Assembly: GCA_965661005.1 (NCBI GenBank)
Contig: CBFICB010000004.1
Coordinates: 62,001 to 126,000 of the forward strand
Length of the DNA stretch: 64,000 nt
From: UBA5109 sp965661005
Lineage (GTDB): Bacteria; Pseudomonadota; Gammaproteobacteria; Pseudomonadales; Pseudohongiellaceae
Reading direction: 5' to 3'
Made by a program: the position numbers and the translations under genes. Under the pieces are notes generated by a model. It was not told the DNA's origin. It did no database searches and worked only from the letters and a program-made list of their open reading frames with translations. Shown here in pieces: positions 1-10,340 of this stretch; position 1 is the stretch's first letter; the number at the start of each line of letters is the position of its first letter.

Positions 1-156
1 TGTTTTACGTTTATAAGTAAACACATAGTCATATCTCCAATATTTACTGCCATTCTTATGAACGAGAAGATATAGTCCATTTCCATCAAATAACTTGAAG
101 TTTTTATTTTTTGACTTGGCTTGTTTTACTTTAGTAGCGCTGAGCTTTTGTATCAT
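1..156 (-). CDS. P4-type tyrosine integrase, N-terminal end only (cut by window edge)
   Basis: Reading leftward from an ATG at 156, 52 codons stay open to the window edge. The peptide begins MIQKLSATKVKQAKS and continues with the pattern LFDGNGLYLLV and GSKYWRYDY. This is the DUF4102 N-terminal arm-binding domain of phage P4-type integrases, whose usual form is LSDTAVKAAKP..LADGGGLYLLV..GSKLWRYRY. Such integrases recombine at tRNA 3' ends, and a tRNA-Leu gene lies 172 bases away with its 3' end facing this gene, as expected. The catalytic domain is outside the window, so I cannot say whether the gene is intact. There is no strong ribosome site before the ATG. Confidence 0.85.
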   Translation of the reverse strand, partial: MIQKLSATKVKQAKSKNKNFKLFDGNGLYLLVHKNGSKYWRYDYVFTYKRKT

Positions 157-195
157 TATTTTTGGTCTACTGCATGTGTTATTTTAATTCTGATT

Positions 196-230
196 TATAC
201 CGTAATTTATACCGTAATATTTACGGTATA
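196..230. repeat. Direct and inverted TATACCGTAA repeats between integrase and tRNA
   Basis: TATACCGTAA occurs at 196-205 and 208-217, and its exact inverse TTACGGTATA at 221-230, separated by 3 bases. A near copy (TATACCGCTAA) follows at about 275-285. Copies this closely packed between an integrase and its tRNA are typical of arm-type integrase or excisionase sites, or of an operator controlling the integrase. The role is inferred; only the repeats are seen. Confidence 0.6.
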
Positions 231-328
231 TTGTTGGATTTTATTGGACAGCTTTGGATGCAGTATATTAGAAATATACCGCTAATTGTATATTAATAAA
301 TCATTATGGATGATAATGGAATTAAATT

Positions 329-415
329 TGGTACCGGAGGCCGGACTTGAACCGGCACGCTATCACTAGCACCGGATTTTGAATCCGGCGTGTCTACCAA
401 TTTCACCACTCCGGC
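329..415 (-). tRNA. tRNA-Leu (anticodon CAA)
   Basis: The minus strand gives a full class II tRNA of 87 bases: acceptor GCCGGAG paired with CTCCGGT (one G-U pair), discriminator A and an encoded CCA (329-331). The anticodon stem CCGGA/TCCGG carries the loop TTCAAAA, so the anticodon is CAA at 381-379. The variable arm is long, and GGTTCAAGTCC forms the T arm. The 3' end faces the integrase, so the attachment core probably lies in the 3' half of this gene. Confidence 0.95.
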
Positions 416-457
416 ATTGAGAGTATTTCTGGTTATATCTGGAATAGACGAGCGCGG

Positions 458-463
458 ATTATA
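458..463 (-). promoter_or_regulatory. Probable tRNA-Leu promoter -10 with GC-rich discriminator
   Basis: On the minus strand a perfect TATAAT is followed by CCGCGC, about 43 bases before the tRNA 5' end. A GC-rich discriminator after TATAAT is typical of stringently controlled stable-RNA promoters. No good -35 match is visible at 17 bases. Confidence 0.55.
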
Positions 464-522
464 ACGCCTGTTGGGCTTTCTGCCTATGATTTAGCAAATA
501 AAAGCGGTAATCTTTCGCCCCC

Positions 523-1542
523 ATGAAACTTAGTGATTTCCATTTTGATCTTCCTGAAGAGTTGATTGCACATTATCCGCCGGTTAAAAGAACGGACAGT
601 CGCTTACTATGCTTGTCGCGAGAAAGTGGAGATATTGAACACCGAGGTTTTACGGATTTCATTTCTTTAATCAAGCCTGAAGATCTAGTGGTATTTAATA
701 ATACTCGCGTGATTCCCGCCCGACTTTTTGGACATAAGCAAAGTGGAGGCAAGGTCGAAGTGTTGCTGGAAAGGGTGATGGCAGATAATCAAATACTTGC
801 GCAAGTACGTGCAAGCAAGACGCCTAAAACCGATTCCTATATTATTTTTTCCGCTGAAGCCAAGGCTAAGGTTCTTGGACGAGAAGGCGATTTTTATATA
901 TTGGCATTTCCCAAAAACCTTGCCTTAATGGACCTTTTAGATGAAATAGGGCATATGCCTTTGCCACCTTATATCAAACGTGAGGATGAGCTCTCCGATA
1001 AAGAACGCTATCAAACAGTTTATAGCGAAAAACAAGGTGCTGTCGCGGCACCAACAGCAGGATTACATTTTGATAAGCCCCTGCTTGCAGAGATAAGCGC
1101 TAAAGGTATTGATACTGCAAAAGTCACTCTGCATGTTGGGGCTGGAACATTTCAGCCTGTAAGAGCTGAAAAGATAGAAGCACACCAAATGCATGCTGAA
1201 TATTTGGAAGTGGATGAAGCTGTTTGCCAGAAAGTAAAGGCCTGTCGTGCCAGAGGCGGTCGTGTGGTTGCTATAGGCACCACTACAGTTCGCTGTTTGG
1301 AAACAGCCAGTCGTTCCGGCGAAATTACACCATTTAAAGGTGATACTGATATTTTTATTTATCCAGGCTATACATTTAAATCTGTGGATGCCTTGCTAAC
1401 TAATTTCCATCTGCCGGAATCGACATTGATTATGTTGGTGAGTGCCTTCGCAGGGAAGGAAAATATTTTGCATGCCTATAATGAGGCCATCAAAGAAAAA
1501 TATAGATTTTTTAGTTATGGAGATGCAAGCTTTATTAGCTAA
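523..1542 (+). CDS. queA: S-adenosylmethionine:tRNA ribosyltransferase-isomerase QueA
   Basis: QueA moves the ribosyl part of S-adenosylmethionine onto 7-aminomethyl-7-deazaguanine in tRNA, giving epoxyqueuosine. The 339-residue protein has the usual family length and motifs: TDSRLL (24-29), [10 protein letters not shown] (59-68), [12 protein letters not shown] (172-183), [11 protein letters not shown] (204-214) and [10 protein letters not shown] near residue 300. It acts in the cytoplasm one step after Tgt, encoded about 2.9 kb downstream on the same strand. In many Gammaproteobacteria queA and tgt are adjacent; here pyk and mdh lie between them. The ATG at 523 has only a weak ribosome site. 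Confidence 0.97.
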   Translation: MKLSDFHFDLPEELIAHYPPVKRTDSRLLCLSRESGDIEHRGFTDFISLIKPEDLVVFNNTRVIPARLFGHKQSGGKVEVLLERVMADNQILAQVRASKTPKTDSYIIFSAEAKAKVLGREGDFYILAFPKNLALMDLLDEIGHMPLPPYIKREDELSDKERYQTVYSEKQGAVAAPTAGLHFDKPLLAEISAKGIDTAKVTLHVGAGTFQPVRAEKIEAHQMHAEYLEVDEAVCQKVKACRARGGRVVAIGTTTVRCLETASRSGEITPFKGDTDIFIYPGYTFKSVDALLTNFHLPESTLIMLVSAFAGKENILHAYNEAIKEKYRFFSYGDASFIS

Positions 1543-1636
1543 AGGCTGTGGTGCTTAACTAATGCTTTAATTATTCGCTAGGCTCGTGACGTTTTTTATA
1601 GCTTAGTGTTTGGTGGGTATAGCTGAAGTTTTATGA

Positions 1637-3049
1637 TCAAGGTAGATAGCGAATCTGAATTCCAACACTATCCTGATCGATTAACAGATCAGAAATCACC
1701 ACCACTTTATCATTGCTTTCAAATCCAGCTTTCTGTTTAAGTTCATTAAATGCGCGACCTAAAGTTTCTTCTGGATCATCACTAAATTCAATTTTAAAAG
1801 GGTATAGATAACGGTTTAGTGTCATCAGGCGCCGAGTAATTCCAATGTTGGTGAAAGCGAAAATTGGAGAATTTTCGGGATGACAATTAGTCACATAATT
1901 AGCCATGATGCCGTGTCGGGTTACTACGATAATACCTTTGGCGTTAAGGCTGTCGGCTAGCTCTACGGCGGTTGCAGCCAAATGTTCTTTATCAGAAGAT
2001 TTAATCAAATCATCCGTTAAATTCAGTCCGGGTTGTTTTTCATTAGCGCGGGCGATGGCATCTAATTGCTTAACACATCGCACCGGGTGTTTGCCGATGG
2101 TAGTTTCTCCTGACAGCATAATGGCATCTGCGCCTTCATAGACCGCATTGGCAACATCAGTCACTTCTGCTCTTGTAGGAATTGGGTTTTCGATCATCGA
2201 TTCCAGTAGATGTGTGGCTACGATAACGCGTTTACCATAACGAGCACACAAACGAATGATATTGCGTTGCACGATGGGTAATTCTGCTAAATCAATTTCC
2301 ACTCCTAAATCACCACGGGCGACCATAATGCCATCAGATGCCTGAACTATTTCTTCCAGGTTTTTTACCCCTTGTTGATCTTCGATTTTTGCGATAATTT
2401 TTATTGTGGATAATTTTTCCGGAAAATTTTCTTCAATTAAGTCTCGAAGTTGCTGGATATCCTTCGCTTCTCTCACAAATGAAAGCGCGATGTAGTCTAA
2501 TTCGTGTTTAAGTCCATACAGGATGTCTTCTCTGTCCTTGTTAGTGATTGCTGGCAAGTTGACTCTAATGCCCGGCAGGTTGACATGCTTCTTGCTACCC
2601 AGTTTGCCGCCATCCAAAATCTTACAGCGTAAAACTGGGTTACTTTTCTCCAGCACCTCAAGGTTAATCAAACCATTATCGACGGTGATTTTATCGCCGA
2701 CATTTACTGTCTCAATAAGCTCGTCATAATTTATTCTGATGGAGGACTCTTCAACATCAACCCCATCACGAACAGAAATTGAAATTTCATCGCCGGCTTT
2801 TAGGTCCAGATCATTTTCCAACACGCCAGTCCTAATTTCAGGTCCCTGAGTGTCAAGTAAAATGCCAACGGGGAAGGCAGTATGCTTATTTAATTCAACA
2901 ATATGTTCAATCATACGGTCTACCCAATTATGTGGAGCATGTGACATATTGAGCCGGATAATGTCCATGCCGGCGGCATGCATTTCCTGAAGTTTTTCAT
3001 AGTTACTGGTGGCAGGGCCAAGGGTGCAGATTATTTTAGTTTTGCGCAT
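1637..3049 (-). CDS. pyk: Pyruvate kinase
   Basis: Converts phosphoenolpyruvate and ADP to pyruvate and ATP in glycolysis. At 470 residues it matches the PykF-type length. Motifs seen are KTKIICTLGPAT at the N terminus, the NMSHA segment, AKIEDQQG (the family's catalytic AKIE lysine) near residue 221, and MVARGDLGVEI (metal and substrate binding) near 245, followed by the regulatory C-terminal domain. It is convergent with queA and divergent from mdh. No clear terminator is visible in the 94-base gap to queA. Confidence 0.96.
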   Translation of the reverse strand: MRKTKIICTLGPATSNYEKLQEMHAAGMDIIRLNMSHAPHNWVDRMIEHIVELNKHTAFPVGILLDTQGPEIRTGVLENDLDLKAGDEISISVRDGVDVEESSIRINYDELIETVNVGDKITVDNGLINLEVLEKSNPVLRCKILDGGKLGSKKHVNLPGIRVNLPAITNKDREDILYGLKHELDYIALSFVREAKDIQQLRDLIEENFPEKLSTIKIIAKIEDQQGVKNLEEIVQASDGIMVARGDLGVEIDLAELPIVQRNIIRLCARYGKRVIVATHLLESMIENPIPTRAEVTDVANAVYEGADAIMLSGETTIGKHPVRCVKQLDAIARANEKQPGLNLTDDLIKSSDKEHLAATAVELADSLNAKGIIVVTRHGIMANYVTNCHPENSPIFAFTNIGITRRLMTLNRYLYPFKIEFSDDPEETLGRAFNELKQKAGFESNDKVVVISDLLIDQDSVGIQIRYLP

Positions 3050-3149
3050 GAATGCGTCCGTAAAAGATAGAATGAGAGCCTAAAAATATAATCTGGATTC
3101 TAGCAAAAAAGCAGGGCTAAAGTCAGTAAACATAATACTTTTCAGAATA

Positions 3150-3178
3150 CTGCCGATGTAAAGAAAGTCTGTTATAAT
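3150..3178 (+). promoter_or_regulatory. Probable mdh promoter
   Basis: A perfect TATAAT at 3173-3178 is followed by the GC-rich CGCGCG. At 17 bases upstream lies CTGCCG, a weak -35 match. This gives an mRNA leader of about 80 bases before the mdh ATG, containing the hairpin at 3192-3224. Confidence 0.5.
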
Positions 3179-3191
3179 CGCGCGCTCACGC

Positions 3192-3224
3192 CGTTAGCTG
3201 TATATTTTTCGGCGCCGGCTAACG
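3192..3224 (+). promoter_or_regulatory. Hairpin in the mdh leader
   Basis: CGTTAGC (3192-3198) pairs exactly with GCTAACG (3218-3224) across a 19-base loop that contains GGCGCC. It lies just after the promoter and before the start codon. There is no T tract, so it is not a terminator. Any role in mRNA stability or control is a guess. Confidence 0.35.
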
Positions 3225-3265
3225 CTAACTTGTATCTAACATTAACAACGCTAAAGGGATCCCAA

Positions 3266-4243
3266 ATGAAATCACCTGTTCGTGTTGCAGTCACAGGGGC
3301 TGCTGGACAAATTAGTTACTCACTTTTATTCAGAATTGCATCTGGTGCCATGTTGGGGCCAGATCAACCGGTTATTCTACAATTACTGGAAATCACCCCA
3401 GCCTTGGATGCGCTTGCAGGGGCCGCGATGGAAATTGATGACTGTGCTTTTCCGCTAGTACACGGCATCGTTCAGACAGATGATCCTAATGTTGCATTTA
3501 AAGACGCAGATTACTGTTTGCTGGTTGGAGCTCGTCCACGTGGGCCAGGCATGGAACGCAAAGATTTGTTGGAAGCTAATGCCGCGATTTTTTCAGTACA
3601 AGGTAAAGCAATAAATGATAATGCCAGCCGCGATGTGAAAGTGATCGTTGTTGGTAATCCAGCGAATACCAATGCCCTGATCGCTTATCGCAATGCACCA
3701 GACCTGAAACCTGGACAGTTTACTGCAATGACTCGTCTAGACCATAACCGTGCCATGGCGCAGTTGGCAGAGAAAACTGGTAAGCACAGTTCTGATGTAA
3801 AAAGTATGATTATCTGGGGTAATCATAGTGCTACTCAATATCCGGATATCCATCATTGCACTGTGGACGGAACTGCAGCGACTGATTTAGTTGATATGGA
3901 TTGGGTCGTTGATGACTTTATTCCTACAGTTCAACAACGTGGCGCTGCAATTATCAAAGCTCGTGGCCTTTCTAGCGCTGCTTCTGCTGCTAATGCTGCA
4001 ATTGAGCATATGCGTGATTGGGCCCTCGGTACTAACGGTCAAATTGTCAGCATGGGTATTCCAAGTGACGGTAGCTATGGAATTGCTGAAGGCTTGATTT
4101 ATTCTTTCCCGGTTACTTGTGAAAACGGAGAGTACTCAATCGTTCAGGGACTAGATGTTAATGAGTTCAGCCGTAATCTGATGCAGGCGACCGAAACAGA
4201 ATTGAGCGAAGAGAGAGACGGCGTTTCTCATTTGTTGCCTTAA
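3266..4243 (+). CDS. mdh: Malate dehydrogenase
   Basis: Interconverts malate and oxaloacetate with NAD in the TCA cycle. The protein opens with [17 protein letters not shown], the Rossmann dinucleotide loop, followed by [39 protein letters not shown] and the catalytic histidine in [13 protein letters not shown]. This is the cytosolic-like, 325-residue type rather than the 312-residue E. coli type. The frame is open upstream to 3230, but the ATG at 3266 with AAAGGGATCC before it fits the family start. Expressed alone from its own promoter with a terminator downstream. Confidence 0.96.
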   Translation: MKSPVRVAVTGAAGQISYSLLFRIASGAMLGPDQPVILQLLEITPALDALAGAAMEIDDCAFPLVHGIVQTDDPNVAFKDADYCLLVGARPRGPGMERKDLLEANAAIFSVQGKAINDNASRDVKVIVVGNPANTNALIAYRNAPDLKPGQFTAMTRLDHNRAMAQLAEKTGKHSSDVKSMIIWGNHSATQYPDIHHCTVDGTAATDLVDMDWVVDDFIPTVQQRGAAIIKARGLSSAASAANAAIEHMRDWALGTNGQIVSMGIPSDGSYGIAEGLIYSFPVTCENGEYSIVQGLDVNEFSRNLMQATETELSEERDGVSHLLP

Positions 4244-4403
4244 TATTTGTGGCGATGGCTATTTCGTTCTCATGCGTTGTTGCTTATGTGCTCGGTCAGT
4301 CACGTATTCCTAATGCGTTCTTTCGCCGCATCCATAAGCGCTTAGCCTGAGAGATAAATATCCAAGCGCTACGTTTTAAATTAAGGTTATGTGGCATAAG
4401 AAG

Positions 4404-5571
<1,168 letters not shown>

Positions 5572-5598
5572 CTAATTTTCTAACTTAAAGGCAATATT

Positions 5599-5940
5599 AT
5601 GGATTTTTTTATCAGCTCAGCATATGCACAAACCGCAGACGGAGCCGCTCAACAAAGCCCCTGGACCAGTTTTATTTTCCTGGGAGGCTTTATACTTATT
5701 TTTTACTTTATGTTGATTCGGCCACAATCAAAACGAGCAAAAGAACATAAAGCACTAATTCAGGGTATTGGCAAAGGCGACGAAGTGATTACAGCCGGAG
5801 GAATTCTGGGTAAAGTTACTAAAGTTGATGAACAATATGTGTCGGTATCAGTGACAGAGAATGTTGAGTTAAAGATGCAAAAGTCATCAGTGTCTGCTGT
5901 ATTACCCAAAGGCACTATAAAATCTATTGAACAAGCTTAA
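5599..5940 (+). CDS. yajC: Sec translocon accessory protein YajC
   Basis: A small single-pass inner-membrane subunit of the SecDF-YajC complex that assists Sec-dependent export. The protein has 113 residues: one membrane segment at about 22-42 (FIFLGGFILIFYFMLIRPQ) followed by the cytoplasmic domain with QGIGKGDEVITAGGILGKV, a family hallmark. AAAGGC before the ATG is the ribosome site. Lies 27 bases after tgt and 44 before secD. Confidence 0.96.
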   Translation: MDFFISSAYAQTADGAAQQSPWTSFIFLGGFILIFYFMLIRPQSKRAKEHKALIQGIGKGDEVITAGGILGKVTKVDEQYVSVSVTENVELKMQKSSVSAVLPKGTIKSIEQA

Positions 5941-5984
5941 AAGACGGCACTAATAAAACTCCAACTGCAACTGGTCTGTGATGC

Positions 5985-7865
5985 ATGCTAAATAAATATC
6001 CTCTTTGGAAAAACCTCTTGATAGTGTTTGTTATTGCATTGTCAGTTGTCTATGCTGCGCCGAATTTTTATCCGCCGGATCCTGCCATCCAGATTTCTCA
6101 TGATAGCGGCCTGGTTGATCAAAGTGTTATAGATACAGCATCTGCAGCATTGATTTCTGATGGCATTAACTTCCTGTCAGCAGAATTGGAAGATGGTTCA
6201 GGTTTGATTCGCTTGCAGGATCAGAATGATCAACGACGTGCGCAGGAAATCGTACAACTGTCCTTGCCAGATGAATATCTGATTGCTCAAAACATGGCAC
6301 CAAATACACCAGGTTTTTTACAGTCATTTGGGGCTGGCCCAATGGCTTATGGTCTTGATTTAAGTGGTGGTGTTCACTTCCTGATGGAAGTTGATATGGA
6401 GCAAGCTATCAGCAATCAGTTAAGCGATTCTATAGCTGTAATGCGTCGTTTATTGCGTGAAGAGCGTTTACGTTATCGTCCTCCCATAGAAGTAGATGAC
6501 ACTAACCGTATTGTGATCCGCTTTAATGATGCAGAAACCAGGACTGCCGCCAATAATTTAATCAGGGAAGAATTTCCTGACTTGATAAGCCGCAACAGTG
6601 AAATTGCTAATGAGTTTATTTTGTATTATCAGCCAACTGAAGCCAGCATCTTGTTATTGCAGGATTATGCTTTGCAACAAAACCTTTCAACACTGCGAAC
6701 TCGTGTTGATGCTTTAGGTGTCAGGGAGCCTAAGGTGCAGCGCATGGGGCAAGACCGTATTGTTGTAGAGCTACCTGGAATACAGGATACAGCTCGTGCC
6801 AAGGATATTATTTCTACAGTGGCGACCTTACGCTTTCATCTGGTTGCAGAAAGCAATGCTGCTCCAGGTACTACGACTGATTATGATTATGAAGGTCTGC
6901 CTCTTACGCTGGAAAATGATTTGATCGTTGGTGGTGATAGCGTCACCCAGGCCCAGGCAACATTTGATGCTCAGACGTCATTGCCTCAAGTTAACATTAC
7001 ACTTGATGCTGCAGGAGCCAGGCAGATGAATGAGGCTACTCGTGGCAACATAGGTCGAAACATGGCTATTCTGCTTAGCGAGACCAAAGTACGAACCGTG
7101 ACGGAATTACTGCCCAGTGGTGAAATTGTTTCCAGCTCTGAACCCTATGAAGAAATTAGAGTGATAAGTGCTCCGACTATTCAGGCTGCTTTGGGTAGGC
7201 AATTCAGGATTACCGGCTTAATGGGCAATGAAGCAAATGATTTGGCTTTATTAATTCGTTCAGGCGCATTAGCAGCCCCTATGTATTTTCTTGAAGAAAG
7301 CACCATAGGGCCGAGCCTTGGGCAGGAAAATATCGATCGAGGGGTTTTATCGGTACAAATTGGTTTTACCCTCGTGCTTGTTTTTATGATGGCTTACTAC
7401 CGTTTATTTGGTTTAGTGGCCAACGTGGCGCTGGCCATCAATCTATTTTTATTAATTGCGGTGATGTCTATTATCGGTGCGACATTAACCTTGCCAGGAA
7501 TTGCAGGGATAGTATTGACAGTGGGCATGGCCGTGGATGCTAATGTACTGATCTTTGCTCGTATCAGGGAAGAGCTTAAAAATGGTTTAAGTGTGCAAAA
7601 GGCAATTGATTCGGGTTATGGCAGGGCTTTTGTCACTATTCTTGATGCAAACGTTACGACACTGCTGGTCGCCATAATTTTATATTCTATTGGAACCGGA
7701 CCCGTTAAAGGTTTTGCAGTGACTCTCTCCATTGGAATTTTAACTTCAATGTTTACCGCAATAGTTGTAACACGTTCCATCATTAACCTTATTTATGGTG
7801 GGCGCAAAGTTAACAAACTTTCTATAGGCATAAAAATGCCTGAGCCGAACGCAGGGAAGGCTTAA
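5985..7865 (+). CDS. secD: Protein translocase subunit SecD
   Basis: Uses the proton gradient to pull exported proteins out of the SecYEG channel on the periplasmic side. The protein has 626 residues: first membrane segment at about 10-26, periplasmic P1 domain with GLDLSGGVHFLMEVD near 122, and five further membrane segments in the C-terminal third including LTVGMAVDANVLIFARIREE, the conserved D/R region of the RND-like SecDF fold. Lies 18 bases before secF. The ribosome site is weak, so translation may rely on coupling. Confidence 0.97.
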   Translation: MLNKYPLWKNLLIVFVIALSVVYAAPNFYPPDPAIQISHDSGLVDQSVIDTASAALISDGINFLSAELEDGSGLIRLQDQNDQRRAQEIVQLSLPDEYLIAQNMAPNTPGFLQSFGAGPMAYGLDLSGGVHFLMEVDMEQAISNQLSDSIAVMRRLLREERLRYRPPIEVDDTNRIVIRFNDAETRTAANNLIREEFPDLISRNSEIANEFILYYQPTEASILLLQDYALQQNLSTLRTRVDALGVREPKVQRMGQDRIVVELPGIQDTARAKDIISTVATLRFHLVAESNAAPGTTTDYDYEGLPLTLENDLIVGGDSVTQAQATFDAQTSLPQVNITLDAAGARQMNEATRGNIGRNMAILLSETKVRTVTELLPSGEIVSSSEPYEEIRVISAPTIQAALGRQFRITGLMGNEANDLALLIRSGALAAPMYFLEESTIGPSLGQENIDRGVLSVQIGFTLVLVFMMAYYRLFGLVANVALAINLFLLIAVMSIIGATLTLPGIAGIVLTVGMAVDANVLIFARIREELKNGLSVQKAIDSGYGRAFVTILDANVTTLLVAIILYSIGTGPVKGFAVTLSIGILTSMFTAIVVTRSIINLIYGGRKVNKLSIGIKMPEPNAGKA

Positions 7866-7883
7866 ATCAGGTATTAATTAAAC

Positions 7884-8831
7884 ATGATAGATTTTAATAA
7901 CACGATCGATTTTATGGGCAAGCGCAAGTTTGCCACCATAATATCAGCGATCCTCATTATTCTTTCCATAGGCTCATTCTTTGTTAATGGCATGCGCTTT
8001 GGTTTGGATTTTACTGGTGGTACTCAGGCTGAACTCTTGTTTGAGGAATCACCCGATCTAGAAGGTATCAGAAGTACCCTAGAGCGGAATGGGTTTCAAA
8101 ATTATGAAGTGGTTTTCTTTGGTAGCGATTTGGATGTCGTCATTAGAATACAAGATGTTCAGGAAGAAGGCTTGCCACTGGAAGAGTCTAATCAGACCGG
8201 TGATCGCGTATTGGCAATGCTGGAAGAAGCATCAGGGCAAAATATTGAGTTACTGCGTTCAGAATTCATAGGTGCTCAGGTTGGAGATGAGTTAAGAGAA
8301 CAGGGCGGCTTGGGTATGTTGGTCGCATTGATCATGATTATGATTTACATCTCTTTACGCTTTCAGTTTAAATTTGCAATTGGAGCAGTAGTCGCTCTGG
8401 CACATGATGTGATTATTGTGCTGGGCTTTTTCTCTTTTATGCAATTTGATTTTGATCTGACAGTATTAGCTGCAGTACTTGCAGTAGTGGGTTATTCGCT
8501 GAATGATACTATTGTTGTGTCAGATCGTATTCGTGAAAACTTTCGTTTGCTTAGAGGAGTTGATGCAAATGAGACTATCAACACTTCAATTACTCAAACC
8601 TTTAGTCGAACGATTATTACGTCATTAACTACATTGTTAGTGCTTCTGGCGTTATTGTTGGTTGGTGGTGAAATGATTAGTGGCTTTGCTATTGCTTTAA
8701 CAGTAGGTGTTTTGATTGGTACTTATTCATCAATTTATGTTGCGGCAAATGTATTACTTTATATGCATATCAGTAAGGAAGATTTAATTCCTGCCCAAAA
8801 AGACGATTCAGAACTGGATGCTCTTCCTTAA
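7884..8831 (+). CDS. secF: Protein translocase subunit SecF
   Basis: Partner of SecD in the export motor. The protein has 315 residues with one N-terminal membrane segment, the GLDFTGGTQAELLFE motif just after it, and the C-terminal membrane block containing VVGYSLNDTIVVSDRIREN, the conserved motif facing SecD. Ends 23 bases before a strong terminator that closes the tgt-yajC-secDF unit. Confidence 0.97.
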   Translation: MIDFNNTIDFMGKRKFATIISAILIILSIGSFFVNGMRFGLDFTGGTQAELLFEESPDLEGIRSTLERNGFQNYEVVFFGSDLDVVIRIQDVQEEGLPLEESNQTGDRVLAMLEEASGQNIELLRSEFIGAQVGDELREQGGLGMLVALIMIMIYISLRFQFKFAIGAVVALAHDVIIVLGFFSFMQFDFDLTVLAAVLAVVGYSLNDTIVVSDRIRENFRLLRGVDANETINTSITQTFSRTIITSLTTLLVLLALLLVGGEMISGFAIALTVGVLIGTYSSIYVAANVLLYMHISKEDLIPAQKDDSELDALP

Positions 8832-8854
8832 GAAAAATAAGCTTTACAGAAGTC

Positions 8855-8885
8855 AAAAAAAACCGCCGTTAGGCGGTTTTTTTTT
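8855..8885. terminator. Bidirectional terminator between secF and the cold-shock gene
   Basis: An A run, stem ACCGCC, loop GTTA, stem GGCGGT and a nine-T run. Because A and T runs flank both sides it can stop transcription from secF on the plus strand and from the cold-shock gene on the minus strand. Confidence 0.9.
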
Positions 8886-8899
8886 ATCTATATGTGTAA

Positions 8900-9106
8900 T
8901 TAAACAGCTACAACTTTATTGGCGCAAGGGCCTTTTTGTCCTTGTCCAACTTCGAACTCAACTGCTTGTCCATCATTTAGAGTCGCATATTCTCCACCAC
9001 TTTGGATTTCAGAATGATGGACAAAAAGATCTTTGCCGCCATCTTCTGGAGTGATGAAGCCAAAACCTTTATCCGGGTTGAACCACTTAACAGTACCTTT
9101 ACTCAT
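8900..9106 (-). CDS. Cold-shock (CspA-family) protein
   Basis: A 68-residue single cold-shock domain that binds single-stranded RNA and DNA. RNP1 is KGFGFITPE and RNP2 is [19 protein letters not shown] opens the fold. Which paralogue (A, C, D or E) cannot be told from sequence. The minus-strand leader is long and AT-rich, as in many csp genes, but I cannot find a convincing promoter or cold box. The ribosome site before the ATG is weak. Confidence 0.95.
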   Translation of the reverse strand: MSKGTVKWFNPDKGFGFITPEDGGKDLFVHHSEIQSGGEYATLNDGQAVEFEVGQGQKGPCANKVVAV

Positions 9107-9463
9107 TACATATACTCATTTTATTGGTGAAAATTAAATTATTATATTCGAGCTCACCTCATCAAATATAAACAATTACCTACAAATGTAGATAACCGCT
9201 GATAAAAAAATATCAGTTCCACTGGCAATGATTACATAGTGAGTCGCTTTTAAATAGGAATATATGAAAATATATTTAATTCCAGATGAGGATTTTAAAG
9301 AATGAAGGTCAAATATTGATGTATTAGGGAGAGAGACGAATCAGTTAAATCAGGATGATATTTTGACTGATAGATTCAAAACCAGAATATTAATAATTAC
9401 CTAACTTATAAAAAATTTTGAACCGTATAGTTAGTTCATCTGAATCATGTAAGAGTTATAGGG
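9107..9463. other. 357-base gap: cold-shock gene leader and nothing else recognised
   Basis: Very AT-rich. The right-hand neighbour also reads leftward, so this gap holds the promoter and leader of the cold-shock gene. A small stem CTGATA/TATCAG at about 9199-9216 is the only structure I see. No open frame with a ribosome site, no tRNA and no terminator. Confidence 0.5.
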
Positions 9464-9748
9464 CTAATCTTGGATATCGATTTCATGTGTCCATTTGGGG
9501 AAGCCGACTTTCGCCAGATATTTTGCCAGGTCTGTAGAGCCATAAAAACGTAATTCATCGTCTTCCTTATAAAAAAGCACAGCCTGGTCTACTTTGAATT
9601 TGTTCGCTCGCGCATTATCAGTTAAGTCATTTAATAGCTTGAGATTATCACTTTCGGTGCCGGACTCTGATTTGGCATCAAAAATAGCAAAATCCATAAA
9701 ATCGCCATTTGATGTCTCTTGTCGGAAATGCGCCATATTTATTTTCAT
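9464..9748 (-). CDS. Small protein of unknown function, 94 residues
   Basis: I do not recognise this protein. It is soluble, acidic and without signal peptide or membrane segment; it contains LKLLNDLTDNARANKF and AVLFYKEDDELRFYGSTDLAKYL and ends KWTHEIDIQD. Two ATGs stand in tandem at 9751 and 9748. AGGAG lies 5 bases before the second but only 2 before the first, so the second is the likely start. Strong ribosome site and protein-like composition support it being real. It stands alone between long AT-rich gaps. Confidence 0.65.
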   Translation of the reverse strand: MKINMAHFRQETSNGDFMDFAIFDAKSESGTESDNLKLLNDLTDNARANKFKVDQAVLFYKEDDELRFYGSTDLAKYLAKVGFPKWTHEIDIQD

Positions 9749-9947
9749 CATGTCTCCTGTATATTGATTAAGTCAACCGAAATTGTAACTGTAAAAATTG
9801 TATTTTCAATTGTTAAGATCTAATAATCGTGATCCGAGTTTAAATCATAATAAAGTCAAAGTGGTATAGATAGATTTTTGTTCAACATGGAATTACGAGC
9901 TGAATGTTTAATTAGCATTTAAGTGCTGAAAACACTCAGTTCAGTGT

Positions 9948-10340
9948 TCAAAATTTTTCACATTGTAGTGTTTCTAAATATATGGAATTTTTATGGTTTA
10001 AATTGGGATCTTGATAAATCCCTCCAAAAAATCGGATCAATTCAGCTGTAGATAAGTTTTTATTGAGCTCTAAAGAAGCAGCATCGTTAGAGCAACTCCA
10101 TGACCAGGTTTTTGATTGGCACTGCATATTCAAAAGAGCGGGGTCGTTGTTCTCAGATATCACAGCTGTTGAACTCTGTAGCTCAATTCTATAAATTCTA
10201 GTGCCAAATTCTTCGGGTTCCCAGTTATTACCTGACCAGAGTAAGCCTCCAGCGGCGGTTCCTTCACATGACCAAAATTCGACTTCTTCTGCAGCAAAAG
10301 CGAGAGGGCTTAGTAAATAAAGAAGGAGTAATTTACGCAT
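9948..10340 (-). CDS. Small secreted protein of unknown function
   Basis: A 130-residue protein beginning MRKLLLLYLLSPLAFAAEE, a typical signal peptide cut after LAFA, so periplasmic or outside the cell. The mature part has five cysteines (in FWSCEGT, NMQCQS, WSCSND and LQCEKF among others) and many aromatic residues, suggesting a small disulfide-stabilised fold. No family is recognised. AAGGAG sits a few bases upstream of the ATG. It is flanked by gaps of about 200 and 257 bases, so is probably transcribed alone. Confidence 0.65.
   Translation of the reverse strand: MRKLLLLYLLSPLAFAAEEVEFWSCEGTAAGGLLWSGNNWEPEEFGTRIYRIELQSSTAVISENNDPALLNMQCQSKTWSWSCSNDAASLELNKNLSTAELIRFFGGIYQDPNLNHKNSIYLETLQCEKF

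Noticed and set aside
4244..4403. A possible dispersed repeat between mdh and its terminator (around TCATGCGTTGTTGCTTATG)
   Set aside because: The style resembles intergenic repeats of other Gammaproteobacteria, but I see no second copy in this window, so it cannot be called.
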